Origin: Arcanobacterium ihumii
GTDB lineage: Bacteria; Actinomycetota; Actinomycetes; Actinomycetales; Actinomycetaceae
Reading direction: 5' to 3'
Assembly (NCBI RefSeq): GCF_900604515.1
Contig: NZ_UWOS01000001.1
Coordinates: forward strand, 62,001 to 126,000
DNA: 64,000 nucleotides
Positions 1-8,413 of the stretch are shown here, in pieces (position 1 is the stretch's first letter; every line of letters starts with the position of its first letter). Below the pieces are notes generated by a model. It was not told the origin of the DNA. It did not search any database and worked only from the letters and a program-made list of their open reading frames with translations. The translations under genes and the position numbers were made by a program.

Positions 1-949
1 CGTGATGAGCAATGAAATCCACATCAGCACCATGGGATTTTCCGATCCAGTTACGCTGCATTGAGCGAACTTTTTCTGGCCAATCAACAAGATCGAGATC
101 ACCAGCTAGACGATCGGCATACTCAGTAATACGCATCATCCACTGACGCAGTTCACGCTTAAAAACTGGGAAGTTTCCACGCTCAGAACGCCCCTCGGCG
201 GTCACTTCTTCGTTCGCCAATACAGTACCTAGGCCAGGCGCCCAGTTCACTGGGGCATAATCGATGTAAGCGAGCCGGCGGCTGTTAATAGCTTCGTTAC
301 GCTCTACCAATGACATCTCTGCCCAAGTTTTACCCTGCGGAGTTTCAATAGAACCGTCTTCATAAGCAGCAATAAGCTCAGAAATCGGGCGCGCGCGACC
401 GACGGTGCCTTCAATGCGACCAGGGGCATCGGCGTCGTACCAGGAATTAAAGATCTGAAGGAAGATCCACTGCGTCCACTTCACGTAATTCGCATCGGTA
501 GTGCTAATCGAACGGCGTTTTTCATGGGACAGACCAAGCCGACGAAGTTGCTTGCGCATATTCGCGATGTTTTCTTCCGTAGTGTCACGAGGGTGCGCTC
601 CAGTTTGAACAGCGTACTGTTCAGCAGGCAGACCAAAAGCGTCATATCCCATCGTGTACAAAACGTTTTTACCCTGCATACGCTGATAGCGTGCGACCGT
701 ATCAGTGGCAATATAACCCAGTGGATGCCCTACGTGGAGGCCCTTGCCGGATGGGTATGGGAACATATCGAGGAGAAAATACGGATCGGCCGATAGATCT
801 TGTGATGAATCTGCTAGCTCACCTACTGGATTTGACGCGTTAAATGTGCCGTTCTCATCCCAATAGTTCTGCCATTTAGCTTCGATTTCATTAGCAAGTT
901 CAGCAGTGTATCGATACGGAATCGCTGCCGGCGCTACCTCGTTGCTCAT
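1..949 (-). CDS. leuS: Leucyl-tRNA synthetase, N-terminal part (cut by window edge)
   Basis: Class I aminoacyl-tRNA synthetase that charges tRNA-Leu in the cytoplasm. About 316 N-terminal residues are in the window; the rest lies beyond base 1. Translation from the ATG at 949 gives [20 protein letters not shown], the signature [19 protein letters not shown] (the HIGH-type ATP-binding motif) near residue 65, then [12 protein letters not shown] and [10 protein letters not shown], all typical of LeuS. A ribosome binding site (AAGGAGA) sits just upstream on the minus strand at about 952-959. It is divergent from the HIT gene at 1136, with about 190 bases between them. The family call is firm; the editing and anticodon-binding domains cannot be seen. 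Confidence 0.96.
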   Translation of the reverse strand, partial: MSNEVAPAAIPYRYTAELANEIEAKWQNYWDENGTFNASNPVGELADSSQDLSADPYFLLDMFPYPSGKGLHVGHPLGYIATDTVARYQRMQGKNVLYTMGYDAFGLPAEQYAVQTGAHPRDTTEENIANMRKQLRRLGLSHEKRRSISTTDANYVKWTQWIFLQIFNSWYDADAPGRIEGTVGRARPISELIAAYEDGSIETPQGKTWAEMSLVERNEAINSRRLAYIDYAPVNWAPGLGTVLANEEVTAEGRSERGNFPVFKRELRQWMMRITEYADRLAGDLDLVDWPEKVRSMQRNWIGKSHGADVDFIAHH

Positions 950-1122
950 ATTTCTCCTTGAGTTGATCGGATATGCCTTAATGATAGACCAGCATTCGCC
1001 TAGAATTCACATGCGTTCACGGGTTGACGCATACTTCACCTGCGTACGAGCTTTACAGGCAACCTTGGCTAATCACCCTTTGACCCACCTCGTGAAGTCC
1101 GCCGTTCGCGTCCGCAAAGCAA

Positions 1123-1128
1123 TATACT
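1123..1128 (+). promoter_or_regulatory. -10 element of a leaderless promoter for the HIT gene
   Basis: TATACT lies seven bases before the ATG at 1136, the distance at which transcription would begin on or next to the A of the start codon. No Shine-Dalgarno sequence is present upstream of the ATG. No good -35 hexamer is seen 17 bases upstream. Inference from spacing. Confidence 0.5.
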
Positions 1129-1135
1129 GGTGGGC

Positions 1136-1573
1136 ATGAGCGTATTTACAAAGATTATTGATGGCGATCTTCCCGGAAAATTTGTTTTTGCCGACGACGT
1201 TTGCGTTGCATTCGCAACAATTGAGCCAGTTGTACCCGGCCACGTTTTAGTTGTACCACGCCAAGAGGTTGATAAGTTTACCGACGTCGATCCAGAAATT
1301 TTCGCTCGTATGGCAAACGTCGCGCAGATCATCGGCAGAGCTCAGGAGCGCGCATTCCATACCGAACGTACCATTGTTTCGATTCTTGGGTTTGATGTAC
1401 CACACACTCATATTCACGTTGTTCCTGCAAACGCGCATGAACATGGTGAACTTGGAAAGGCAAAACCCGCTTCGTCTGAAGAACTTGATAAGGCAATGAC
1501 GAAGCTACGAGCAGCGCTGGTAGAATTAGGGTTCGGCAAATTCGTTCCAGAGGAATTAGGCTCGCTTAACTAA
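1136..1573 (+). CDS. HIT family protein (histidine triad nucleotide hydrolase)
   Basis: Small cytoplasmic nucleotide-binding hydrolase of the HIT superfamily, 145 residues. The triad H90-T-H92-I-H94 followed by VVP is intact, and the N-terminal CVAFATIEPVVPGHVLVVP stretch is the usual HIT core; a C-terminal tail of about 45 residues follows. Family members hydrolyse AMP-lysine-like or adenosine phosphoramidate substrates; the true substrate here is unknown. I prefer the ATG at 1136 over an in-frame GTG at 1130 because the -10 hexamer at 1123-1128 would start the mRNA at about 1135-1136. It is transcribed away from leuS and converges with the VKOR gene. Confidence 0.9.
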   Translation: MSVFTKIIDGDLPGKFVFADDVCVAFATIEPVVPGHVLVVPRQEVDKFTDVDPEIFARMANVAQIIGRAQERAFHTERTIVSILGFDVPHTHIHVVPANAHEHGELGKAKPASSEELDKAMTKLRAALVELGFGKFVPEELGSLN

Positions 1574-1602
1574 AGCTATGCTAGCTTAGCTCATTCTTCA
1601 CG

Positions 1603-2268
1603 TCAGAAAAGAAGTTGCCAGTCTTGCCAGAACCATACAGCAAGTAACGTGAATAATACGGCATAAACAATTGAGGCGATCACAAATCGATTGCGAACGA
1701 TTGCTTTTCCGAGTGGTACCAGCTGATTGGATAGATGCCCTGCCTGTGCACTTCTCCCCCAAATTGTGATGGACAGCGGAATCATACAGAGCCAGATCAC
1801 CATGCAAAATGGGCATAAAGAGCGGGCAATAACTAGCGATTGATACATAAACCACAGCACCCAAATCATACCTGCAACCATTGAGATTGACAGTACAATC
1901 CAGATATTTCGATGCAGTTTTGAGCCTGTGAGTAGGGCGATTGAAAGAGCCGTGAGAGCAGCGAAAAAGGCGAGTCCAATTACCGAGTTAGAGATTCCAA
2001 AGAAAACTTCGTTTTGCCAGGTACCTACCCATTTTCCACATCCGATAAGCGGATTCACATCGCATACCAATGCACTTTTTGGGTCTTCCAATTTCGACTT
2101 CTCAGACATAATCAAGCCAAGAGAGGCAACGGATGCAATAGCTGAGAAAACCAACAAAATCCAAGCGGTCGAAGCGTGTGCGCCGCCACTTCGCTGATTT
2201 AGATCCGAATCTCCACGCAGTTTCGCTAAGCGGAGATCGATTTGTTCATCTGTTAATTCTTGGTTCAT
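1603..2268 (-). CDS. Vitamin K epoxide reductase (VKOR) family membrane protein
   Basis: Integral membrane quinone-linked thiol oxidoreductase, 221 residues. After a cytosolic N-terminus there are about five membrane segments. The loop pair of cysteines C69 and C77 (CDVNPLIGCG) and the active CPFC motif (C152, C155) are present, as in bacterial VKOR, which reoxidises DsbA-like proteins during oxidative folding of exported proteins using menaquinone. No DsbA domain is fused and none is adjacent, so the partner must be elsewhere. The ATG at 2268 is used here; an in-frame TTG at 2280 is possible, and neither has a good ribosome binding site. Converges with the HIT gene with only about 30 bases between. 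Confidence 0.88.
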   Translation of the reverse strand: MNQELTDEQIDLRLAKLRGDSDLNQRSGGAHASTAWILLVFSAIASVASLGLIMSEKSKLEDPKSALVCDVNPLIGCGKWVGTWQNEVFFGISNSVIGLAFFAALTALSIALLTGSKLHRNIWIVLSISMVAGMIWVLWFMYQSLVIARSLCPFCMVIWLCMIPLSITIWGRSAQAGHLSNQLVPLGKAIVRNRFVIASIVYAVLFTLLAVWFWQDWQLLF

Positions 2269-2381
2269 CGGAGAAGCCAATCGCTAAAATCTAAAAAATA
2301 TTACTGGTATGGAAGCACCCTATCGCTACCGTGATCCATCTCGTAATAACCGCTTAAGTCTATCGATCACAACCAAAAAAT

Positions 2382-3149
2382 TCACGATGAAATCGTGTTT
2401 TGTTCGCGAATAAACTCTGCAATGAAGTCCGCTGTGTCCTCCCAGCCTTCAACAGCGTGGGCATCTATACCGAGTTTCAACACGGGATAATCGTTTCCAC
2501 CTTCGTCTAAACGATCACCGACGAAAAGCATCTCTTCAATTGGAATTCCTGTTTGTTTAGACAGCTCATTGATTCCATAGGCTTTATCAACGCCTCGCAA
2601 GGTAATATCAACCGAAGTCGATCCCCCACCTCGCACCTCAAGTTCCGGTAGCAAGGGAGCGACGGCGGATCGAAGCTTTTCTTTTTTCTCACCGGTCGGG
2701 TCCCATGCTTTTTTCGCCTCCAATGGGGCTTCTTGCCCAAGTGCGGAAAAAGTGATTTGAGATCCTCGATCTTCGAGGATCTCTCCCCAGGTTTTTTGTT
2801 CCCATAACCCGAGCGCCTTGGCCTGTGATTCTAGGGCGTTAAGAGCTCGCTGACGTTCCTCGGAACTCAAATCACGGACGTAAACGTGTTGCCATTGATC
2901 ATCGATAAACCGCAAATATCGAGTTCCACAGGTGGGCATTAAATGAAGCCGTCGGCATTGTGCCGTTGATGCCTCTAGGTTGCTAAGCAATTGTTTGTCG
3001 AACTGTTCAAAATTGCCACCCGAAATTACACAAACCTCAGTTACATCGAGGAGGGATCTCAGTTCAGTTGCCATTCGCTGTGGTAGTGGAGACTTTGAAG
3101 GAGCCAAAGTATCGTCCAAATCAAAGGCTACGAGCTGATATTTCTTCAT
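2382..3149 (-). CDS. HAD-IIB family phosphatase, phosphomannomutase-like
   Basis: Haloacid dehalogenase-fold phosphotransferase, 255 residues from the ATG at 3149 (MKKYQLVAFDLDDTLAPS). Motif I is DLDDT (D10, D12), followed by CVISGGN (motif II), and the late motif GDRLDEGGNDYPV, which resembles the Mg-binding loop of eukaryotic-type phosphomannomutases. The C2-type cap lies between. It may therefore act on a sugar phosphate, but sequence alone cannot tell mutase from phosphatase. The open frame extends to 3239, but that start would lie 12 bases from the divergent gene at 3251, and the HAD motif begins right at 3149, so the shorter form is chosen. A weak GGAAG precedes the ATG very closely. 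Confidence 0.82.
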   Translation of the reverse strand: MKKYQLVAFDLDDTLAPSKSPLPQRMATELRSLLDVTEVCVISGGNFEQFDKQLLSNLEASTAQCRRLHLMPTCGTRYLRFIDDQWQHVYVRDLSSEERQRALNALESQAKALGLWEQKTWGEILEDRGSQITFSALGQEAPLEAKKAWDPTGEKKEKLRSAVAPLLPELEVRGGGSTSVDITLRGVDKAYGINELSKQTGIPIEEMLFVGDRLDEGGNDYPVLKLGIDAHAVEGWEDTADFIAEFIREQNTISS

Positions 3150-3250
3150 CTTCCAAAACTTTCTTGTATAATCATGACCTCGAAGGTGCATAGGTAACCA
3201 TTCGAAGTTTAGGATGTTACTGATATTATTTTCCACCATTTGAGGACGAC
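3150..3250. promoter_or_regulatory. Divergent intergenic region between HAD gene and AI-2E family gene
   Basis: One hundred bases separate the two divergent start codons. They must hold both promoters; AT-rich stretches (GATTATAC on the minus strand, GATATTATT on the plus strand) are candidates for -10 elements but none is convincing alone. Confidence 0.35.
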
Positions 3251-4618
3251 ATGGAAAAAAGAACCAAATCGAAACGACGCCACCTATTCTCTTTCCTAAA
3301 TTCCTCTAGCGAAGGCGCGCAAGCGGAACTCGAAGTAATCACCGCTCCAGACGACATTCCTGAAGTCCCCGGCTCGCTCACGACAGTCCCTGCAGGTGAT
3401 CGCCGTGTAACTGCGGAAGTGCGCACTGCAGCGGCATGGTCGTGGAGAATCCTCGTTGTAGGTGCCGCAGTTGCAGCAACCGGTTGGATTCTTCTAACGT
3501 TCTCCACTCTTATCATTTCACTTCTTGTGTCTTTGCTTCTAGCCGTCATCGCTGAACCGGTGTCAACTTGGTTGAAGAAACGCCTCCATTTTCCGCCCGC
3601 AGCAGCTGCAGCTTTGACCGTATTCGTACTCTTCCTCATTATCGTTGGACTATTAACCGGATCAGGTACCGGAATTTACCAAGGCTTTTCTGATTTAGGA
3701 AGCAATCTCCAATCCGGCATCGGGTCAATTGTGGAGTGGTTGAACACCACGTTCCCGAATTCTGAACAGCAAATTTCCGATGCATGGTCTTCTGCCCAAA
3801 ACGCATTGAAAGAAAACTCCAATCAGATCATTGGCGGAGTGATGACGCTTGGGTCTTCCATCACTGAGTTCCTCACCGGTGCGGTGCTTGTCCTGTTCAC
3901 GCTCTTCTTCTTCCTTAAAGACGGTCGTGAAATCTGGCAGTGGTTTGTACGTCTCCTCCCTGTTCCCTATCGCACCAATGCGAACGAAGCGGGGATTCGT
4001 GCCTGGGTTACTTTCGGGAATTACACTCGTACTCAAGCAATCGTCGCCTTCGTAGACGCACTCGGAATCGCAACCACAGCCATATTGCTTAGCACCCCTC
4101 TCTCCCTTGCTTTCCCCATCGGTGCACTCGTCTTCCTCGGCGCATTCGTACCGATCGTTGGCGCATTTATTTCCGGCGCGGTAGCAGTCGTCGTAGTGCT
4201 TGTAAACACCGGTTCTATCTGGATGGCAGTCATCATGTTTGGTGGGGTTCTGCTGGTTCAACAAATTGAAGGGAATATTCTTCAACCGATTTTGCAGGGT
4301 AATGCCCTTAATATGCACGCGTTAGCCGTAGTATTTGTGGTTGCTGCTGGCTCTGCAATGGCAGGTATTGTAGGCGCACTATTCTCCGTGCCTATTGCAG
4401 CAGCGCTCAACACAGTCATCCTTTACCTCAAAGGTCACGACACCTTCCCATACCTTGATCGTCAATATGACCGACCAGGAGGTCCGCCTCTGGAGTTTGA
4501 GCATTACACCAAGAAATTTTGGGAACACTTCGATAATGACATCGCCCAACAACTCACGCCAAAAGAACGTCGAGCTAAAAAGCGTGGAAAATTACCCAAA
4601 GACGTAGCTTCGAAGTAA
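3251..4618 (+). CDS. AI-2E family transporter (PF01594-type membrane protein)
   Basis: Polytopic membrane protein of 455 residues. A cytosolic N-terminus of about 70 residues precedes two membrane helices (near 75-115), a long soluble loop, then a cluster of helices that includes VLFTLFFFLKDGREIW and the GGVLLVQQIEGNILQPILQG segment typical of this family. The C-terminus is charged and basic (KERRAKKRGK). Members are annotated as AI-2 exporters, but many are Na+/H+ antiporters or of unknown substrate, so no substrate is claimed. GAGG five bases before the ATG serves as ribosome binding site. Followed 41 bases later by deoD. Confidence 0.88.
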   Translation: MEKRTKSKRRHLFSFLNSSSEGAQAELEVITAPDDIPEVPGSLTTVPAGDRRVTAEVRTAAAWSWRILVVGAAVAATGWILLTFSTLIISLLVSLLLAVIAEPVSTWLKKRLHFPPAAAAALTVFVLFLIIVGLLTGSGTGIYQGFSDLGSNLQSGIGSIVEWLNTTFPNSEQQISDAWSSAQNALKENSNQIIGGVMTLGSSITEFLTGAVLVLFTLFFFLKDGREIWQWFVRLLPVPYRTNANEAGIRAWVTFGNYTRTQAIVAFVDALGIATTAILLSTPLSLAFPIGALVFLGAFVPIVGAFISGAVAVVVVLVNTGSIWMAVIMFGGVLLVQQIEGNILQPILQGNALNMHALAVVFVVAAGSAMAGIVGALFSVPIAAALNTVILYLKGHDTFPYLDRQYDRPGGPPLEFEHYTKKFWEHFDNDIAQQLTPKERRAKKRGKLPKDVASK

Positions 4619-4659
4619 TCTAGAAAGACGAATCATTTCTGATTTATAAGGGGAATAAA

Positions 4660-5367
4660 ATGGCTACACCTCATATTGGTGCAGAAAAGGGAGATTTTGC
4701 TCCCGCAGTACTCATGCCAGGCGACCCACGTCGCGCTGAGCGAATGGCAAATCAGCTGATGAAAGACGCGAAACTCGTCACCGATGTTCGCGGAATTCTT
4801 GGCTTCACAGGAACCGTGAACGGCAAGCCATTGTCGATCATGGCTTCTGGAATGGGTCAACCATCGTTGGCAATCTATGTTAATGAATTATTTATGCACT
4901 ACGACGTCGAGCGCATTATTCGCGTTGGCACCTGTGGTGGTCTTTCACCACGCGTTAAGGTTGGAGACGTCGTCATCGCAAACGGTGCACATTATGAAGG
5001 TGTTCTCAATACGTTCATTGCACCAAATATTCACTATTCAGCAGTTGCCGACTACCAACTGGTCCGCGCCGCTGCTGATGCAGCTGTAGGTGATGACCAC
5101 GTCGTTGTGGCACCTGTGGTTTCGCGGGACCGTTTTTACGGTGTCGATATGGAAGACAACAAGAGACTGGCCGATGTAGGCACCATGGGTGTCGAAATGG
5201 AAGCTGGAGCGCTCTACGGAATCGCTGCTCAGTACGGCAAGCAAGCTCTTGCAGTGCTAACAGTTTCAGACCATCTCTTCGATAATTCAGCAGATATGAC
5301 TGCTGAAGAGCGCGAAAACAACTTCCAACGAGCATTGAAGCTCGCAATTGCCGCCGCACATTGCTAA
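4660..5367 (+). CDS. deoD: Purine-nucleoside phosphorylase, DeoD type
   Basis: Cleaves purine (deoxy)ribonucleosides with phosphate to free base and (deoxy)ribose-1-phosphate, in nucleoside salvage; hexameric cytosolic enzyme. The 235-residue length is standard. Visible marks are the N-terminal MATPHIGAEKGDFA with its His, the phosphate loop MPGDPRRAE, ASGMGQPS, the RVGTCGGLSP block, VEMEAGALY and the catalytic Asp in VSDHLF. AAGGGG eight bases upstream is the ribosome binding site. It is followed by a 13-bp hairpin and then the DtxR-family gene on the same strand. Confidence 0.95.
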   Translation: MATPHIGAEKGDFAPAVLMPGDPRRAERMANQLMKDAKLVTDVRGILGFTGTVNGKPLSIMASGMGQPSLAIYVNELFMHYDVERIIRVGTCGGLSPRVKVGDVVIANGAHYEGVLNTFIAPNIHYSAVADYQLVRAAADAAVGDDHVVVAPVVSRDRFYGVDMEDNKRLADVGTMGVEMEAGALYGIAAQYGKQALAVLTVSDHLFDNSADMTAEERENNFQRALKLAIAAAHC

Positions 5368-5393
5368 AGATAAACAATTGAACATGTACCTTT

Positions 5394-5433
5394 GTTCGAG
5401 GCAGATTTCAAAGATCAGAGATCTGCCTCGAAC
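5394..5433 (+). terminator. 13-bp perfect inverted repeat after deoD
   Basis: Arms GTTCGAGGCAGAT (5394-5406) and ATCTGCCTCGAAC (5421-5433) are exact complements with a 14-base loop. It may stop deoD transcription, although no T run follows; it also sits 25 bases before the next start codon and could be an operator. Confidence 0.55.
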
Positions 5434-5457
5434 ACAAGGATTAAGGACACCGAGTCG

Positions 5458-6126
5458 ATGAACCTCTCCGCAAGTCATGAGGACTATCTCAAGACAATCT
5501 GGATGATTTCCCAGCGCAATTCTGGGCAAGTTGCACCAAAAGATATTGCTCACAGACTCGGATTAAGCCCTTCAACTGTTTCTGAGGGGATTAAACGACT
5601 CGTTGCGATGGAGCTAGTGCTCCATGACCGTTATGGCGATGTGGCTTTGACCAAACAAGGTGAAAAAATCGGTATCGAGATGGTTCGTAAACATCGTTTA
5701 ATCGAGACTTTCTTGGTCGAAGAACTCGGATATTCATGGGAAGATGTCCACTCCGAAGCTGAGTCCCTTGAACACGCAGTTTCCGATTATTTTATTAACC
5801 GAATCGACGAGAAACTAGAGTTTCCGTCCTTCGATCCGCACGGCGATCCTATCCCACGTCCAGATGGGACCACACAACGCGTTGCTACAATGCCTCTTTC
5901 CCAGCAGACACCCGGTTCACTCGTCGAAATCGCAAGAGTTGCGGATGACGACGCAGAGTTGCTCTCCTATGTTTCTGACCTTGGGCTAGTACTCGGTTCC
6001 ACGTTAGAAGTAGTCTCCGTTGCCCCAACTTTGGGTTTGATGAGCGTCGAAGTGCAAGGATCGGCCTTACAACTTCCTTTCACCGTTGCCGACCAGCTCT
6101 GGGTTAAACAAGCACAACCCCAATAA
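5458..6126 (+). CDS. DtxR/MntR family metal-dependent transcriptional regulator
   Basis: Metal-sensing repressor of 222 residues. N-terminal winged helix (SHEDYLKTIWMISQR to LGLSPSTVSEGIKRL), then the dimerisation and metal-binding domain with the typical EELGYSWEDVHSEAESLEHAVS stretch (Glu/His metal ligands), and a C-terminal SH3-like FeoA domain (about 150-222). Family members bind Fe(II) or Mn(II) and repress uptake or siderophore genes; which metal is not decidable here. The open frame begins at a TTG at 5392, but that codon lies inside the inverted repeat and has no ribosome binding site; the ATG at 5458 starts exactly where the conserved domain begins and has AAGGA upstream. The downstream neighbour is the separate riboswitch-controlled met operon. 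Confidence 0.9.
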   Translation: MNLSASHEDYLKTIWMISQRNSGQVAPKDIAHRLGLSPSTVSEGIKRLVAMELVLHDRYGDVALTKQGEKIGIEMVRKHRLIETFLVEELGYSWEDVHSEAESLEHAVSDYFINRIDEKLEFPSFDPHGDPIPRPDGTTQRVATMPLSQQTPGSLVEIARVADDDAELLSYVSDLGLVLGSTLEVVSVAPTLGLMSVEVQGSALQLPFTVADQLWVKQAQPQ

Positions 6127-6473
6127 CTGATAGATTACATTCACTTAGTTCGCCAGCTTCGGGGAATAACGAGTACCACGCCATTGGGGAATTGACTTCT
6201 TCCAAATTCAAGGGTCGGAAACGGTGCTATGATCGTTTTCACAGCCCGCTTCTCAACCTCGCTTTCGCGTTCATTTTTCGCATGATTAATTTTCTTTTCC
6301 ATAAAACTATTTTCGCCTATCATTCCTGCCAAAAATGCTTTCCTCCAGGTAAAGAGCCACTTTTAAAACAACGCTCCACGTATAACTGGAATACTAGGGT
6401 CATCAGTTCCCATCAATTGACATATGTAAATATCGACTTGCAAAACAGTTCCTAAGCATGGGAAAGTTAAAGT
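6127..6473. other. 347-base non-coding stretch before the met riboswitch
   Basis: No convincing gene. A TTGACA hexamer at 6417-6422 is a perfect -35 but has no matching -10 at the usual spacing, so the met promoter is not firmly placed. A small minus-strand open frame at 6141-6332 has no recognisable domain or good start. Confidence 0.4.
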
Positions 6474-6474
6474 G

Positions 6475-6556
6475 TTCATCCAGAGCAGCAGAGAGACTCG
6501 GCTCGACGAAGCTGCAGCAACCCGTTGAGACGGGTGCTAATGCCGAGATCGATGGG
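6475..6556 (+). ncRNA. SAM riboswitch, SAM-I-like, compact form without P4
   Basis: Cis-acting leader of metNIQ. The SAM-I core is readable: P1 left arm CATC (6477-6480), CCAGAGCAGCAGAGAGAC, then CGACGAAGCTGCAGCAACC, a short P3 ACCCGT-TGAG-ACGGGT (6520-6535), GGTGCTAAT, and P1 right arm GATG (6551-6554). Loop bases CTCGGC (6497-6502) are exactly complementary to GCCGAG (6542-6547), matching the L2-J3/4 pseudoknot of SAM-I. No P4 hairpin is present between GCTAAT and P1. The ribosome binding site GGGAG (6554-6558) overlaps the P1 right arm, so SAM binding should block translation of metN. Confidence 0.88.
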
Positions 6557-6563
6557 AGTAATC

Positions 6564-7553
6564 ATGATCGATCTTCAAGACGTAACCAAAGTCTACCCGC
6601 GTAAGGGGCAAGATTCCGTCGTCGCTTTAGATCATTTATCACTTTCAATTCCTGCTCGTTCTATCCACGGGATCGTCGGGGAATCAGGCGCAGGTAAGTC
6701 CACGTTAATTCGCTGCCTCACGGCGCTGGAACGTCCAACATCAGGAATCATCGAAGTTGACGGCCAAGACCTCACAACCCTTCCTGAAAGTGCATTGCGC
6801 AAGGCACGCCGAAACATTGGTATGGTATTCCAAGGTGCAAACCTCCTAGATTCCCTCACTGCCGGAGCAAATGTTGCTTATCCGTTGAAGCTAGCAGGTG
6901 TTCCCACTGCTGAACGCAAACAACGAGTGAAGGAACTCTTCGAACTCGTCGGTTTGTCCGGACGCGAAAGCTCATACCCTTCACAGCTCTCCGGTGGCCA
7001 ACGTCAGCGAGTCGGGATTGCACGAGCAATCGCAGATGCTCCCGCTGTTCTTTTAGCGGACGAGCCTACGTCAGCTCTCGATATGGAGACCACCGATCAA
7101 ATCCTTGACCTCTTAAAGAGTGTTCGCGATCGAACCGGTGTTACCGTCGTCGTTATTACGCATGAAATGTCCGTGGTACGGAAGATTTGCGACTCGGTTA
7201 CACTTCTTGATTCAGGAAAAGTCCTCGAATCCGCTAGTCTCTCCGATGCAGTATCACAACCTGATTCTGCATTGAGTTTGAAACTGGTTCCGCTTCCAAC
7301 GGTAGATGCGTCATCAATTGGCGGGCAGAGCATCATCGATGTTTTCTTTACTGCACATCCAGGCGAGCCAGCAGGATCGAAGGTAATCGGCCTAGCCTCT
7401 CAGCTCGGTGCGGATATCGCTGCAGGTCTCTTCGAAACAGTTGGATCCACCCAGGTTTCACGACTCGCTTTAACCATGCCACACACTAAGGTCCCAGTAG
7501 CTCTGCAAGCTTTCGCTGACCACAACATCTATTCGAAGGTGCGTGTAGCGTGA
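6564..7553 (+). CDS. metN: Methionine ABC transporter ATP-binding protein
   Basis: ATPase of the MetNIQ importer for D/L-methionine, at the inner face of the membrane; 329 residues. Walker A GESGAGKST (near 38-46), Q-loop VFQGANLLDSLT, signature LSGGQRQRVGIARA, Walker B VLLADEPTSALD and the H-loop VITHE are intact. The C-terminal NIL regulatory domain (about 250-329) is present and in homologues binds methionine to inhibit transport. The ATG at 6564 (MIDLQDVTK) is chosen over upstream in-frame codons at 6525, which lie inside the riboswitch. The stop overlaps the GTG of metI by four bases (GTGA). Confidence 0.95.
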   Translation: MIDLQDVTKVYPRKGQDSVVALDHLSLSIPARSIHGIVGESGAGKSTLIRCLTALERPTSGIIEVDGQDLTTLPESALRKARRNIGMVFQGANLLDSLTAGANVAYPLKLAGVPTAERKQRVKELFELVGLSGRESSYPSQLSGGQRQRVGIARAIADAPAVLLADEPTSALDMETTDQILDLLKSVRDRTGVTVVVITHEMSVVRKICDSVTLLDSGKVLESASLSDAVSQPDSALSLKLVPLPTVDASSIGGQSIIDVFFTAHPGEPAGSKVIGLASQLGADIAAGLFETVGSTQVSRLALTMPHTKVPVALQAFADHNIYSKVRVA

Positions 7554-8284
7554 ACGACGTTTTTCAAATTGCGTTAACTTCTCCCCATAGCATTTTCACA
7601 GAAGCTGGAAATAGCTGGTTCAATAATCCAGCAATTCAACAGATGCTTGTACCTGCCACATTCGAAAGTCTCTTAATGATCTTCGTGGCAACCTTCTTCA
7701 CCGTTGTACTAGGACTACCACTCGGCGTCATTCTTGCCGAAACTCGTAAAGGTGGCCTGATCCAAAGCACAGTGGCAAACAAGGTTTTAGGAACAATCAT
7801 CAACCTCGGTCGCGCGATTCCATTCATTATCTTGGCAATCGTCGTCCTGTTTGCTATTCGTGCCCTGCGCTTACCTTGGCTTACCGCCATCGGATGGCAA
7901 GCATTCACAATCGCGTTAGTAGTATCGGCTATTCCATATTTCGCACGTATGGTTGAATCAAACGTCCTTGCAGTTGAGATAGGAAAAGTTGAGGCTGCCC
8001 AAATGATGGGTGCATCTCGCATATCTATTATGTGGGGCGTGCTTGTGCGCGAGTCGCTTCCGTCAATTATTCAGTCAATCACGATCCTGACGATCACGAT
8101 TATTGGGTACTCTGCAATGGCGTCTGCCGTCGGTGGCGGTGGACTTGGAGCCCTCGCAATTAACTATGGCTACCAGCGCTACCAGTTCGACGTAATTGTT
8201 ATCGTCGTCGTCGTAATTCTTATCCTCGTCCAGATCATCCAAATGATCGGTGACATGCTAAGCCGGTTAGTGGACCACCGCTAA
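7550..8284 (+). CDS. metI: Methionine ABC transporter permease
   Basis: Membrane channel of the methionine importer, 244 residues with about five or six transmembrane helices. The EAA-type motif that contacts MetN is seen in EAAQMMGASRISIMWGVLVRE (first part, near 145-165), and the GGGLGALAINYGYQRY stretch near the end is typical of MetI. GTG start overlapping the metN stop, so translation is likely coupled. Expressed from the SAM-riboswitch mRNA. Confidence 0.95.
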   Translation: MNDVFQIALTSPHSIFTEAGNSWFNNPAIQQMLVPATFESLLMIFVATFFTVVLGLPLGVILAETRKGGLIQSTVANKVLGTIINLGRAIPFIILAIVVLFAIRALRLPWLTAIGWQAFTIALVVSAIPYFARMVESNVLAVEIGKVEAAQMMGASRISIMWGVLVRESLPSIIQSITILTITIIGYSAMASAVGGGGLGALAINYGYQRYQFDVIVIVVVVILILVQIIQMIGDMLSRLVDHR

Positions 8285-8300
8285 GGAACCGCTAACCGGG

Positions 8301-8323
8301 ACTCAGTAAAGAGCTTACCGAGT
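8301..8323 (+). other. Intercistronic hairpin between metI and metQ
   Basis: ACTCAGTAA (8301-8309) and TTACCGAGT (8315-8323) can form a nine-pair stem with one mismatch and a five-base loop. No T run follows. It may be an mRNA processing or stability element that sets metQ level apart from metNI; this is inference. Confidence 0.35.
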
Positions 8324-8413
8324 ACCTCTGTATCAGATCAAAGCCCTTTACCTCGTTTTAAGTTAAATTATTAATCACTTTTATTGGTGAACCATATCCA
8401 TCAAAGGAAGACC

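Noticed and set aside
3725-4318. 197-residue open frame on the minus strand within the AI-2E family gene
   Set aside because: Composition is rich in Cys, Asp and His in a pattern typical of an antisense shadow; no domain and the opposite strand encodes a clear membrane protein.
5392-5457. Longer DtxR start at TTG 5392
   Set aside because: The codon is within the inverted repeat, has no ribosome binding site, and the conserved domain begins at the ATG at 5458.
6141-6332. Small minus-strand open frame between the DtxR gene and the riboswitch
   Set aside because: No recognisable domain, no good ribosome binding site, and it lies in a stretch expected to hold the met promoter.
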